Of a DNA stretch of 64,000 bases, positions 8,425 through 17,170 are shown one piece after another. Each line of letters starts with the position of its first letter. Positions within the stretch are counted from its first letter, which is position 1. The stretch is from Burkholderia sp. 4M9327F10 (GTDB lineage Bacteria; Pseudomonadota; Gammaproteobacteria; Burkholderiales; Burkholderiaceae). Made by a program: the position numbers and the translations under genes. The stretch covers positions 178,365 through 242,364 of the forward strand of contig NZ_SCNV01000006.1 in the NCBI RefSeq assembly GCF_005503145.1, read 5' to 3'. Under the pieces are notes generated by a model. The model made no database searches, was not told where the DNA came from, and saw nothing but the letters and a program-made list of their open reading frames with translations.

Positions 8425-9017
8425 AATGCCTCCTCGTGAGAACAAGCGGCCACCTGCTGACCAGCACGGTAGTGCCGGGCTAACAAAATGTACTGGATTG
8501 CGTGCGATACACGTTCTCCGTCACACCTATCCCCGAAGCTTGTAATTTTTTGTAATGCGAATCTTAGCCGAATTGCCTTAGCTGACAAGACGTCAATAAA
8601 GATTTTACATACGTAAAATAATCATTCGCTTTGAATAACCGCACGCTTTACAATTGATAATCACACGGATTTTATTCTTTCTGAATAATCGGTTTTAAAT
8701 TCCGATACCCGGGTAATCCCGCATGCAATGATTACCTTGTCATTTCCGATCAGTAATGTGGCGCAAGAAGATTCGCCTGAACGGGCACTGCCGCCACAGC
8801 GGGTGAAGCCGCGGAAATGCGTCCGTCCGGCCCACCGCCCGCCGGCCTGCCCGCCCGGTAGCCTAATCTGGCACAATTTACCCCCACTATTCATCCGATG
8901 GCCCTTCCCGCCACCGGTGTAGCGTCATATGCTTGGCCGAACATGCTTGGCCGAATCGGGCGAATCCGTGCGTTCCGCGCGGCGCCCGCGTATCAATCCG
9001 TCAGAGAGGCATCGAAC
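8425..9017. promoter_or_regulatory. Divergent intergenic region between the S53 peptidase and wspA
   Basis: Nearly 600 bases without a supportable gene. Bases about 8530-8720 are strikingly AT-rich for this genome (runs such as TTTTTTGTAAT and TTTACATACGTAAAATAAT), while 8750-8900 returns to high GC. The AT-rich block is closer to the peptidase gene and probably holds its promoter or a nucleoid-protein binding region. The palindrome TTTTACATACGTAAAA at about 8603-8618 is a possible operator. The wsp promoter should be in the 8700-9000 part, but I cannot assign it. Confidence 0.4.
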
Positions 9018-10694
9018 ATGGCCACCGTCACGCCACGCGCAAGCAACGCAAATCTGTCGGGCTTGCTCAGCAGCGGCAGGCTCACCCTTGGCGCGCGCAT
9101 CGTACTCAGCTTCGGCGCGCTATTCCTGCTCATGGTCGTGATGGCCGTGATTTCCTATACGCGTCTGCGCTCCATCGACGACGAGGCGCTCAGCCTGCGC
9201 CGCGACTCCGTGCCGGGCCTGTACTACGCCACGGCGCTGCGCGCGGCCTCGAACGAAAGCTATGTCACGCTCGAACGGGCCATCTTCGTCGATACGGACG
9301 AGCCCAGCATGATGCACGACCTCGACCTCGTTCCCGACGTCCTGCGCCACTTCGACAAGGCCACCGCCGACTACCAGGGCACGGTCTTTCGCGAAGACGA
9401 CCGCGAGCACTTCAACAGCTTCAAGGCCGCCTACGACCAGTACATCCAGCTTTTCAACGAGGCGGTGACCCATGCCCGCACCTCGCGGACGACCGCCCAG
9501 GCGGATTTCATCCGCCTGACGCCCACATGGAACAACGTGATTCGCGCCGCCAACGTCCTCGTCGCCGAAAACCACACCCAGGCCGACGACTCGGCCGAGC
9601 TGATCCGCAGCTCGGTCACCGGCACCGAAATCACGCTTGCCACCGCCCTGGGTATCGTGCTGCTGGTCGCGCTCATGACCGGCTATGCGCTGTTCCGCGC
9701 AGTCACGGTGCCGATGGCGCGGCTCGTCGAAGTGCTCGACATCATGCGCACCGGCAATCTGGCGCAGCGTCTGAACCTGCGCCGCAGCGACGAGTTCGGC
9801 ACGCTGGAGAACGGTTTCAACCGCATGGCCGAAGAACTGACGAGCCTCGTTTCACAGGCGCAGAAGTCGTCGCTGCAGGTCACGACCTCGGTCACCGAGA
9901 TCGCCGCCACCTCCAAGGAACAGCAGGCCACGGCAAGCGAAACGGCCGCAACCACGACCGAGATCGGCGCGACATCCCGCGAAATCTTTGCGACCTCGCG
10001 CGACCTGCTGCGCACGATGAATGAAGTGGCCGACGTAGCGGAGCAGTCGGCGACGCTCGCGGGCGCGAGCCAAAGCGGCCTGACGCGCATGGAAGACACC
10101 ATGCGCAGCGTGATGGAAGCAGCCGGCTCGGTTAACGCCAAGCTGTCGATCCTCAACGAGAAGGCTGTCAATATCAATCAGGTGGTGGCAACCATCACCA
10201 AAGTGGCCGATCAGACCAACCTGCTGTCGCTGAACGCCGCCATCGAGGCCGAAAAGGCCGGCGAATACGGGCGCGGGTTCGCCGTTGTCGCCACGGAAAT
10301 CCGCCGGCTTGCCGACCAGACCGCAGTGGCGACCTACGATATCGAGCAGACGGTCAAGGAAATCCAGTCGGCCGTTTCAGCCGGCGTGATGGGCATGGAC
10401 AAGTTCTCCGAGGAAGTGCGCCGCGGCATGCGCGACGTGCAACTGGTGGGCGGCCAGCTCTCGCAGATCATCAACGAAGTGCAGACGCTCGCGCCGCGCT
10501 TCCAGCTGGTCAACGAAGGCATGCAGACCCAGGCCACCAGCGCGGAGCAGATCACCCAGGCGTTGTCGCAACTGTCCGAGGCCGCGCAGCAAACGGCGGA
10601 GTCGCTGCGTCAGTCGTCGCAGGCGATCGACGACCTGACGCTGGTCGCCAACCAGTTGCGCACCGGGGTGTCGCGCTTCAAGATCGACGCGTGA
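9018..10694 (+). CDS. wspA: WspA: membrane-bound methyl-accepting chemoreceptor of the Wsp system
   Basis: A 558-residue chemoreceptor. TM1 is at about 28-46, a periplasmic four-helix-bundle-type sensor at 47-203, TM2 at 204-226, HAMP at 227-280 and a long cytoplasmic signalling domain with the conserved hairpin tip around [20 protein letters not shown] (398-417). In the Wsp pathway WspA senses surface contact or envelope stress and drives the kinase WspE. The start at 9018 has a GAGAGG site eight bases upstream; the longer frame from 8898 would add 40 residues with no membrane character. It is the first gene of a seven-gene operon whose order matches Pseudomonas wspABCDEFR. Confidence 0.92.
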   Translation: MATVTPRASNANLSGLLSSGRLTLGARIVLSFGALFLLMVVMAVISYTRLRSIDDEALSLRRDSVPGLYYATALRAASNESYVTLERAIFVDTDEPSMMHDLDLVPDVLRHFDKATADYQGTVFREDDREHFNSFKAAYDQYIQLFNEAVTHARTSRTTAQADFIRLTPTWNNVIRAANVLVAENHTQADDSAELIRSSVTGTEITLATALGIVLLVALMTGYALFRAVTVPMARLVEVLDIMRTGNLAQRLNLRRSDEFGTLENGFNRMAEELTSLVSQAQKSSLQVTTSVTEIAATSKEQQATASETAATTTEIGATSREIFATSRDLLRTMNEVADVAEQSATLAGASQSGLTRMEDTMRSVMEAAGSVNAKLSILNEKAVNINQVVATITKVADQTNLLSLNAAIEAEKAGEYGRGFAVVATEIRRLADQTAVATYDIEQTVKEIQSAVSAGVMGMDKFSEEVRRGMRDVQLVGGQLSQIINEVQTLAPRFQLVNEGMQTQATSAEQITQALSQLSEAAQQTAESLRQSSQAIDDLTLVANQLRTGVSRFKIDA

Positions 10695-10753
10695 CAGACG
10701 CCTTGTACGCCGTGCACGCCTCGTCCATCTCACGCTAAACACGGGCCATCGCG

Positions 10754-11281
10754 ATGCTCTTCCTCCTGTTCGATCTGGACGGCGACCGCTACGCGCTCGA
10801 TGCGGCCGGGATTGCCGAGGTGCTGGCGCTCGCCCCCACCAAGTCGGTTCCCGGCGCGCCCGCATGGGTGGCCGGAATGTTCGAGCGGCACGGCGAACCG
10901 GTGCCGGTGATCGACGTGTCGCAACTCGCGCTCGGGCGCCCTGCCCGCCAGCTTCGTTCCACCCGCCTCGTGCTGGTCCAGTACCGTGCGCTGGAGGCGC
11001 AGCCCCGCGCCGCGCACGATGGCAGCGACGAAACGCAGGGACAGGCGGTGCCGCGTCTGCTTGGGCTGATCGTCGAACGCGCCACGCAGACGCGGCGCAT
11101 CGAACGCGAGCGTTTCGCGGATAGCGGCCTCGCCACGCCGCACGCGCGCTGGCTCGGCCCGGTCGCGAACGACGGCATGGGCCTCGTGCAATGGGTCGAT
11201 GTGCAGGAGATGCTTGGCGAGGATGTGAAGGCCCTGCTGTTTCCGCCCGCCGCTGCGCCACAACCGTTGGCGTCGCTGTGA
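10754..11281 (+). CDS. wspB: WspB: CheW-type coupling protein
   Basis: A 175-residue single CheW domain (MLFLLFDLDGDRYALDAAGI, VLALAPTKSVPGAPAWVAGM, PVPVIDVSQLALG). CheW adaptors link the receptor tip to the CheA-type kinase. It sits 59 bases after wspA and its stop lies about 70 bases before the preferred wspC ATG; a GTG in the wspC frame overlaps the wspB stop (GTGA at 11278). It is one of two CheW proteins in this cluster, as in other Wsp systems, where one is thought to help localise the receptor and the other to couple it to the kinase. Confidence 0.9.
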   Translation: MLFLLFDLDGDRYALDAAGIAEVLALAPTKSVPGAPAWVAGMFERHGEPVPVIDVSQLALGRPARQLRSTRLVLVQYRALEAQPRAAHDGSDETQGQAVPRLLGLIVERATQTRRIERERFADSGLATPHARWLGPVANDGMGLVQWVDVQEMLGEDVKALLFPPAAAPQPLASL

Positions 11282-11349
11282 CGAGCGCCCTGAACTGCAA
11301 CCCGAGCGAGTTCCTGAACCACAACCCGCATAGCTATCCGACGCGCCCC

Positions 11350-12846
11350 ATGAATGCCACCGACCCATGCTTCGAAGCCTGGCTCTCGCAAGAGACCGGG
11401 ATCGACGCGTCCTCGCTCGGCATCAACGCGCTGGAGCGCGCCATCCTGGAGCGCGTGCGCGTCACGCAGCCGGCCGGCTCCGCTGCGGGTCTCGCGCACG
11501 GCGCGGTGGACGCCTACTGGCAATTGCTCAACAGCTCGCCGGATGAACGCCTCGCGCTCGTCGAAGTGCTGGTGGTGCCCGAAACCTGGTTCTTCCGTGA
11601 CCGCGAGGCGTTTGTCGCGCTCGCGCGGCTCGCCAATGAAAAGCTGGTGCGCGATCCGTCGCGCGTGCTGCGCGTGCTGAGCGTGCCGTGCTCGAGCGGC
11701 GAGGAGCCGTATTCGATGGCCATGGCGCTGTTCGACGCGGGAATCGGAGCGGAGCGCTTTACGATCGACGCGCTCGACATCAGCGCCCGCGCGATTGAGC
11801 TGGCGCAGCAGGCCGTCTACGGACGCAATTCGTTTCGTGGCGGCGAATACGCGTTCCGCGACCGCCATTTCACCCCAGGCGACGGAGGATGGGTGCTCAA
11901 CGAACGCATCCGGCAAGCCGTGCGCTTTGCGCAGGCGAATCTGTTCGAGCCGTCGTCCAGCGCCGGCGCACGCTATGATTTTATTTTTTGCCGCAACGTG
12001 CTGATCTATTTTCACCGCGACGCCCAGGATCGCGCCATCCATCTGCTCGATGGGCGGCTGGCTGACGGCGGCACGATCTTCGTCGGACCTGCCGAAACCG
12101 GCTTGATGATGCGCCATACCCTGAGTTCGGCGCGTATCCCGCTGGCATTCGCATTTCAGCGCATGCCGCCCGACGAGGCGGCGCAGCCGCGCTTCACGCT
12201 GTTCGGCAAGGCCGCGAATCCTGGTGCGGCGGCGGGCTATGCAGCAGGCTACGCGGCAGGCGCAGCGCCTGGCGGCATGGACGGCACGGTCGACATAGCG
12301 GGCAACGATGCTTTCGGCAAAACGCTGCCACTGCCGTTCATGCAAGCGTCAAACGCCGTTTTGCCCGCGGGGGAGCCCGCCGCCAACCCGCCAACCCTGA
12401 AACCGGCCCGTGCTGCGCCGCGCACGCCAAAGACCGCGTCTGCCCACAGCCGCGCGACGCCGGTCCTCTCGCCTACGCCAACGGTGTCGCTGGAGGAGGC
12501 GCGCCGGCTCGCCGACGCCGGCCAGTTCGACAAGGCGGAGCGTGTAGCACAAGAGTTCGCCATCGTGAACGGGCCGCACGCCGAGGCGTTTTACCTGCTC
12601 GGCCTGATCGCCGACGCCCAAAGCCACAGCGCCGACGCCAGCGACTATTACCGCAAGACGCTCTACCTCGAGCCCGGGCACTACGAAGCGCTCACGCATC
12701 TGGCGGCGCTGCTCGAAGTAACCGGCGACAGCGCCGGGGCACAGCAACTCATGCGGCGCGCGCAGCGTGCCGCCGCAAAAGCCGCGCCGCCTGACGACGC
12801 GCCCCTGAACTCACCACGAGGCGCGCATGGCTCACGGCGCCATTGA
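11350..12846 (+). CDS. wspC: WspC: CheR-type methyltransferase with C-terminal TPR
   Basis: A 498-residue protein: CheR N-terminal helices (about 1-70), an S-adenosylmethionine-dependent methyltransferase domain (about 75-280, with VPCSSGEEPYSMAMALFDAG, the FICRNVLIYF-type block written here as FIFCRNVLIYF, and GPAET), a low-complexity linker (about 280-375) and a TPR segment near the end (AEAFYLLGLIADAQSHSADA). It should methylate WspA glutamates and raise kinase output. The ATG at 11350 matches the expected CheR N-terminus; a GTG at 11278 would add 24 residues and is the alternative. The linker holds a 12-bp in-frame tandem repeat. The 3' end overlaps wspD by 20 bases. Confidence 0.9.
   Translation: MNATDPCFEAWLSQETGIDASSLGINALERAILERVRVTQPAGSAAGLAHGAVDAYWQLLNSSPDERLALVEVLVVPETWFFRDREAFVALARLANEKLVRDPSRVLRVLSVPCSSGEEPYSMAMALFDAGIGAERFTIDALDISARAIELAQQAVYGRNSFRGGEYAFRDRHFTPGDGGWVLNERIRQAVRFAQANLFEPSSSAGARYDFIFCRNVLIYFHRDAQDRAIHLLDGRLADGGTIFVGPAETGLMMRHTLSSARIPLAFAFQRMPPDEAAQPRFTLFGKAANPGAAAGYAAGYAAGAAPGGMDGTVDIAGNDAFGKTLPLPFMQASNAVLPAGEPAANPPTLKPARAAPRTPKTASAHSRATPVLSPTPTVSLEEARRLADAGQFDKAERVAQEFAIVNGPHAEAFYLLGLIADAQSHSADASDYYRKTLYLEPGHYEALTHLAALLEVTGDSAGAQQLMRRAQRAAAKAAPPDDAPLNSPRGAHGSRRH
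12232..12267 (+). repeat. 12-bp in-frame tandem repeat in the WspC linker
   Basis: Three consecutive 12-bp units encode AGYA-AGYA-AGAA (residues 295-306). The units are similar but not identical, with mostly third-position differences, so this looks like an aged minisatellite in a disordered linker between the methyltransferase and TPR parts. Confidence 0.7.
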
Positions 12847-13573
12847 GACGGCAGGCGTGATCGCCTTCGTCGACGATTGCTGGAATCGCATTGGCACGCG
12901 CGGCGACAAGTCGTGCCCGAAGCTGGTCGAGCATTTCCGTTGCCTGAACTGCCCGGTGTTCGCCCAGGCGGCAGCGCGGCTGCTCGATCGTCCGTTCAGC
13001 GACGCGGATCTCGCCGAATCGGCGGCTGAATCCGCTCAAACGACGCCACCGGATCTGTTGCGCGGGAAGGTGAGCCCCGGGCTGGAGACGTCCGCGGTCC
13101 CAGACGACTCGACCGCCAGCCACGCTGCGCTGGTGTTTCGGATTGCCGAAGAATGGCTCGCCCTGCCGGCCGCCGCGCTGCGCCAGGTGGATAACATTCG
13201 CCCGATTCACTCCTTGCCGCACCGGCGCAATCGCATCGTGCTCGGGCTCGTCAATATCCGCGGCGCCCTGACTGTGGCTGCGTCGCTCGGCGAGCTGCTG
13301 CATCTGGATCGCACGGCCGGCGGCAAATACGCGGCGCGCAACAGTTACGCGCGCATGCTGGTGGCCGCACACCGCGGCGAGGCGGTCGCCTTCCCCGTCG
13401 ACGAGGTCGAAGGCGTGGTGCGCTTTGCCGCCGACGCGCTGCTGCCGGTGCCGACCACCCTGGCGCACACCAGCGCCTCGCATGCGCGCGGTGTGCTGGT
13501 CTGGCGCGAGCGCACCGTCGGCCTGCTCGACACCGACCGCGTGTTCGAATCGCTCGCCCGGAGTTTGCGATGA
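12827..13573 (+). CDS. wspD: WspD: CheW-type coupling protein with N-terminal four-cysteine motif
   Basis: A 248-residue protein. Residues 1-55 contain a compact cysteine pattern (Cys18, Cys30, Cys39, Cys42: DDCWNRIG, KSCPKL, FRCLNCPVF), and residues about 105-245 form a CheW domain (ALVFRIAEEWLALPAAALRQ, RIVLGLVNIRGAL). It is the second coupling protein of the Wsp complex. Its ATG lies inside the wspC 3' end (20-base overlap), and its stop overlaps the wspE ATG by four bases, so expression is tightly coupled. The Cys-rich head is conserved in WspD-like CheW proteins as far as I recall, but I know of no assigned role; a metal or Fe-S site is possible. Confidence 0.9.
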   Translation: MAHGAIETAGVIAFVDDCWNRIGTRGDKSCPKLVEHFRCLNCPVFAQAAARLLDRPFSDADLAESAAESAQTTPPDLLRGKVSPGLETSAVPDDSTASHAALVFRIAEEWLALPAAALRQVDNIRPIHSLPHRRNRIVLGLVNIRGALTVAASLGELLHLDRTAGGKYAARNSYARMLVAAHRGEAVAFPVDEVEGVVRFAADALLPVPTTLAHTSASHARGVLVWRERTVGLLDTDRVFESLARSLR

Positions 13574-16101
13574 GTCTCGACGACGATCTGAGCCGCCGTT
13601 CATTACTCGACCTGTTCCGCGAGGAGGCGCAGACGCAAACACGCGTGCTCTCCGGCGGCTTGCTCGCGCTCGAACATGCGCCGAGCGACGCGGCGCAACT
13701 GGAGGCGTGCATGCGCGCCGCGCACTCGCTGAAGGGCGCGGCGCGCATCATCGGCCTGCAGGATGGCGTGGACATCGCGCATCTGATGGAAGAGTGCTTC
13801 GTGGCAGCGCAACGCGGCGCGTTGCAGCTCTCGGCTGCCCATATCGACGAGCTGCTGCGCGGGGTCGACCTGCTGTTGCGCGCCGGCGAGGCGGACCCGG
13901 CGGGTGCGCTCACGCGGGCCGAAGTCGACGCGTTCGTGGCGCGCCTTGCGGCCTTCAGCGCCGTGCCTGGCGCTGCGCCTGGCGGGTCCGAACACGCCGG
14001 AGCCGGGCAGGATTGGAGCGCCCTGCTCGCCGCGAATGCGCTGGCGGAGCCAGCCGCAAACCCATTCGCAAACTCATTCGCAAACTCATTCGCCAACCCA
14101 TTCGCCAACCCATTCGCAGACCCATCGGCGAACCCGGACGACGACGCGACCATGCGCGCCGCGCTCGCCATCCTCGGCGCCGACGCGGCCAAGCTGTCGG
14201 CCAGCCCTGCCGCGACAGCGCCCGCCATGGAAGAACCCGCCAGCGAATTTCCGGCCGGCGGAGCACCGGCGGCAGAGCCGCCGCTTACGCCGGCCCCGTC
14301 GACGGCCCCGCCCGTCGCCGGCTTCAGCGCTGCGCAAAATCTGCACGGCGCCCGCGATCCGGAGCGCATGCTGCGCGTGCGCGCCGACAATCTCGACCGG
14401 CTGCTGAGCCTGTCGGGCGAGTCGCTGGTCGAATCGCGCTGGCTCAAACCGTTTGCCGAATCGTTGCTGCGCGTCAAGCGCACCCACCGCGACGCGGCAC
14501 GCGCGCTCGACACCTGTTACGAAACGCTCGCCGAACGCCTCGAACCGCAGGCGCTCGCCGCGCTCGACGCCGTGCGGCAAACGCTCGGCACCATGCAGCA
14601 TCTGCTCGCCACGCGCATCGACGAGCTCGACCGGTTCGATCGCCGCAGCAGCCATCTCGCACAGCAGCTCTACGACGAGGCGCTGCAATGCCGCATGCGT
14701 CCGTTCGGCGACGCGACCCACGCGTATCCGCGCATCGTGCGCGACCTTGCGCGCTCGCTCGGCAAGCGCGTGCGCTTTTCGATTGTGGGCGAATCCACCC
14801 AGATCGACCGCGACATCCTCGACATGCTCGATGCGCCGCTTGGCCATCTGCTGCGCAACGCACTCGACCACGGCGTGGAAGCGCCCGAGGTGCGTCTCGC
14901 CCGCGGCAAGTCCGCCGAAGCCACGCTGACGCTGGAAGCCCGCCATAGCGCCGGCAAGTTGCTGATCAGCGTCAGCGACGACGGCTCCGGGGTCGACCTC
15001 GACGCCCTGCGCGACGCAATCGTGCGCCGCCAACTGGCGGACTGGGAAACCGCGGCGCGCCTCTCGGATCAGGAACTGCTCGATTTTCTGCTGCTGCCGG
15101 GCTTCTCGATGCGCGCTCATGTGACCGACGTTTCAGGCCGCGGCGTCGGACTCGATGCCGTGCATGAGATGGTCAAGGCGGTACGCGGCACCGTGCGCAT
15201 CGTCACGGAACCCGGCCATGGCACGCGCTTCGTGCTGCAGTTGCCGCTCACGCTCTCGGTGATCCGCAGCCTGCTGGTCGAGGTCGGCGGCGAGGCCTAT
15301 GCGTTCCCGCTGGCTCATGTACGCCGCACGCTGGAACTGGCCCGTGGCGGCATCGACATGCTCGAGGGGCAGCAGCATTTCTCCTTCGACAACCGGCCCG
15401 TCGGCCTCGTCACCGCGCACCAGTTGCTCGGCACCGATGCGCCGGACGAGACGCGCGCCAATGTCGCGGTGGTCGTGATCGGCGACGAGCGCGGCACCTA
15501 CGGCGTCGCCGTCGACCGCTTTCTCGGCGAGCGCACGCTGGTGGTCCAGCCGCTAGACAGCCGCCTCGGCAAGATCAAGGACATTGCCGCCGGCGCGTTG
15601 ATGGAAAATGGCGAGGCGGTGCTGATCGTCGATGTCGAAGACCTGCTACGCTCGGTCGACAAGCTCGTGCGCGGCGGCCAGCTCGACAAGGTGCAGCGCG
15701 CGCACGGCGTCGCCGCACGCACCCGCAAGCACGTGCTGGTGGTGGAAGATTCGCTGACGGTGCGCGAACTCGAACGCAAGCTGCTGGAGAAGCGCGGCTA
15801 TACGGTCACCGTCGCGGTGGACGGCATGGACGGCTGGAATGCGCTACGCAACACGCACTACGACCTGGTGGTCACCGACATCGACATGCCGCGCATGGAC
15901 GGCATCGAACTGGTCACGCTGATCAAGCGCGACGCACTGCTCAAATCCGTGCCGGTGATGATCGTTTCGTATAAGGATCGCGACGAAGATCGCCGCCGGG
16001 GACTCGAAGCCGGTGCCGATTATTATCTTGCCAAGGGCAGCTTCCACGACGAAGCGCTGCTCGATGCGGTGCACGACCTGATCGGAGAAGCCCATACATG
16101 A
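13570..16101 (+). CDS. wspE: WspE: hybrid CheA-type histidine kinase with C-terminal receiver
   Basis: An 843-residue kinase. The HPt domain (about 1-120) carries the phosphorylated His52 in AAHSLKGAARI. A long Ala/Pro-rich linker (about 125-265) includes an (A-N-P/S-F) repeat. Then come the dimerisation region, the HATPase domain (LLRNALDHGVEAPEVR, VSDDGSGVDL, DVSGRGVGLDAV), a CheW-like regulatory domain (about 560-690) and a receiver domain (720-843) with phospho-acceptor Asp770 in VVTDIDMPRMDG. It should phosphorylate WspR and WspF. The start overlaps wspD and the stop overlaps wspF (ATGA), both by four bases. Confidence 0.93.
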   Translation: MSLDDDLSRRSLLDLFREEAQTQTRVLSGGLLALEHAPSDAAQLEACMRAAHSLKGAARIIGLQDGVDIAHLMEECFVAAQRGALQLSAAHIDELLRGVDLLLRAGEADPAGALTRAEVDAFVARLAAFSAVPGAAPGGSEHAGAGQDWSALLAANALAEPAANPFANSFANSFANPFANPFADPSANPDDDATMRAALAILGADAAKLSASPAATAPAMEEPASEFPAGGAPAAEPPLTPAPSTAPPVAGFSAAQNLHGARDPERMLRVRADNLDRLLSLSGESLVESRWLKPFAESLLRVKRTHRDAARALDTCYETLAERLEPQALAALDAVRQTLGTMQHLLATRIDELDRFDRRSSHLAQQLYDEALQCRMRPFGDATHAYPRIVRDLARSLGKRVRFSIVGESTQIDRDILDMLDAPLGHLLRNALDHGVEAPEVRLARGKSAEATLTLEARHSAGKLLISVSDDGSGVDLDALRDAIVRRQLADWETAARLSDQELLDFLLLPGFSMRAHVTDVSGRGVGLDAVHEMVKAVRGTVRIVTEPGHGTRFVLQLPLTLSVIRSLLVEVGGEAYAFPLAHVRRTLELARGGIDMLEGQQHFSFDNRPVGLVTAHQLLGTDAPDETRANVAVVVIGDERGTYGVAVDRFLGERTLVVQPLDSRLGKIKDIAAGALMENGEAVLIVDVEDLLRSVDKLVRGGQLDKVQRAHGVAARTRKHVLVVEDSLTVRELERKLLEKRGYTVTVAVDGMDGWNALRNTHYDLVVTDIDMPRMDGIELVTLIKRDALLKSVPVMIVSYKDRDEDRRRGLEAGADYYLAKGSFHDEALLDAVHDLIGEAHT
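14056..14136 (+). repeat. 12-bp in-frame tandem repeat in the WspE linker (about 6.75 units)
   Basis: Units follow GCA AAC CCA TTC with small changes and encode ANPF-ANSF-ANSF-ANPF-ANPF-ADPS-ANP (residues 163-189). Two adjacent units are identical over 12 bases and the others differ by one to three bases, which is recent enough for slippage. Unit number changes would alter only linker length between the HPt and catalytic parts, without a frameshift. Confidence 0.85.
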
Positions 16102-17105
16102 ACATCGGCATCGTCAACGACTTGCCGCTTGCGGTGGAAGCCATGCGCCGCGCGATCGCCTTGCGGCCCGAGCATCGCGTGCTATGGGTTGCCACCGACG
16201 GCGCCCAGGCGGTGGACTTCTGTCTCGCGCAGCCGCCCGACGTGGTGCTGATGGACCTGATCATGCCGAAGTTCGACGGCGTCGAGGCGACACGCCGCAT
16301 CATGGCGCAGGCGCCCTGCGCGATTCTCGTTGTGACGAGCAGCGTCGGCGCCAACGCGTGGCGGGTCTACGAAGCGATGGGCGCAGGCGCGCTCGATGCG
16401 GTCGACACCCCGACGCTCGCCGACATTCGCCTCGCCGACGCCGCCCAGCCGTTGCTCGCCAAGATCGACCAGATCGGCCGCCTGCTCGACAAGCCGGTCG
16501 TCACGGCCGCGCCGCGGCCAGGCGCGAGCACCTCGCGCGGCGCACCCACGCTGATCGCGATCGGCGCCTCCGCCGGCGGCCCCAGCGCCCTCGCGGCGCT
16601 GCTCGGCAAGCTGCCGGCCGATTTCCCCGGCGCCATCGTGATCGTGCAGCACGTCGACAAGGCGTTTGCCGAGGGCATGGCCCAATGGCTCGACGGCCAG
16701 AGCCCGCTGAAAGTGCGTGTCGCCGTTCACGGCGACCAGCCCACCCGCGGCGAAGCCCTGCTGGCCGCGACCAACGACCATCTGCAACTGACCCGCAACG
16801 GCACGCTCGGCTACACCGGCGAGCCGTCCGCGACACCCTACCGCCCCTCTGTCGACGTGTTTTTTCATAGCGTGGTCGAGCACTGGCGCGGCGAGGCCAT
16901 CGGCGTGCTGCTCACCGGCATGGGCCGCGACGGCGCCATCGGACTCAAGGCGATGCGCGCGAAGAGCTACCTGACGATCGCCCAGGACGAGGCCAGTTGC
17001 GCGGTCTACGGCATGCCGAAGGCCGCTGCCGCACTCGACGCGGCGCGCCGGATCCTACCGCTTGGCAGCATTGCGGCGGAATTGACGGCGAACGTCAAAC
17101 GATGA
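16098..17105 (+). CDS. wspF: WspF: CheB-type methylesterase/response regulator
   Basis: A 335-residue CheB protein: receiver domain with Asp53 (VVLMDLIMPKFDG) and a methylesterase domain with the triad Ser158 (IGASAGGPSA), His185 (IVQHVDKAF) and Asp278 (LLTGMGRDG). WspF removes methyl groups from WspA and so resets the system; loss of WspF in pseudomonads locks WspR active and gives wrinkly colonies. Phosphorylation by WspE should activate it as negative feedback. The ATG overlaps the wspE stop by four bases. A 65-base gap separates it from wspR. Confidence 0.93.
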   Translation: MNIGIVNDLPLAVEAMRRAIALRPEHRVLWVATDGAQAVDFCLAQPPDVVLMDLIMPKFDGVEATRRIMAQAPCAILVVTSSVGANAWRVYEAMGAGALDAVDTPTLADIRLADAAQPLLAKIDQIGRLLDKPVVTAAPRPGASTSRGAPTLIAIGASAGGPSALAALLGKLPADFPGAIVIVQHVDKAFAEGMAQWLDGQSPLKVRVAVHGDQPTRGEALLAATNDHLQLTRNGTLGYTGEPSATPYRPSVDVFFHSVVEHWRGEAIGVLLTGMGRDGAIGLKAMRAKSYLTIAQDEASCAVYGMPKAAAALDAARRILPLGSIAAELTANVKR

Positions 17106-17170
17106 GAATGGGATGAATAGAATGAATGGCACGACACGCGTGACACGGGTTTCCGGAACAGGTAACAGAT

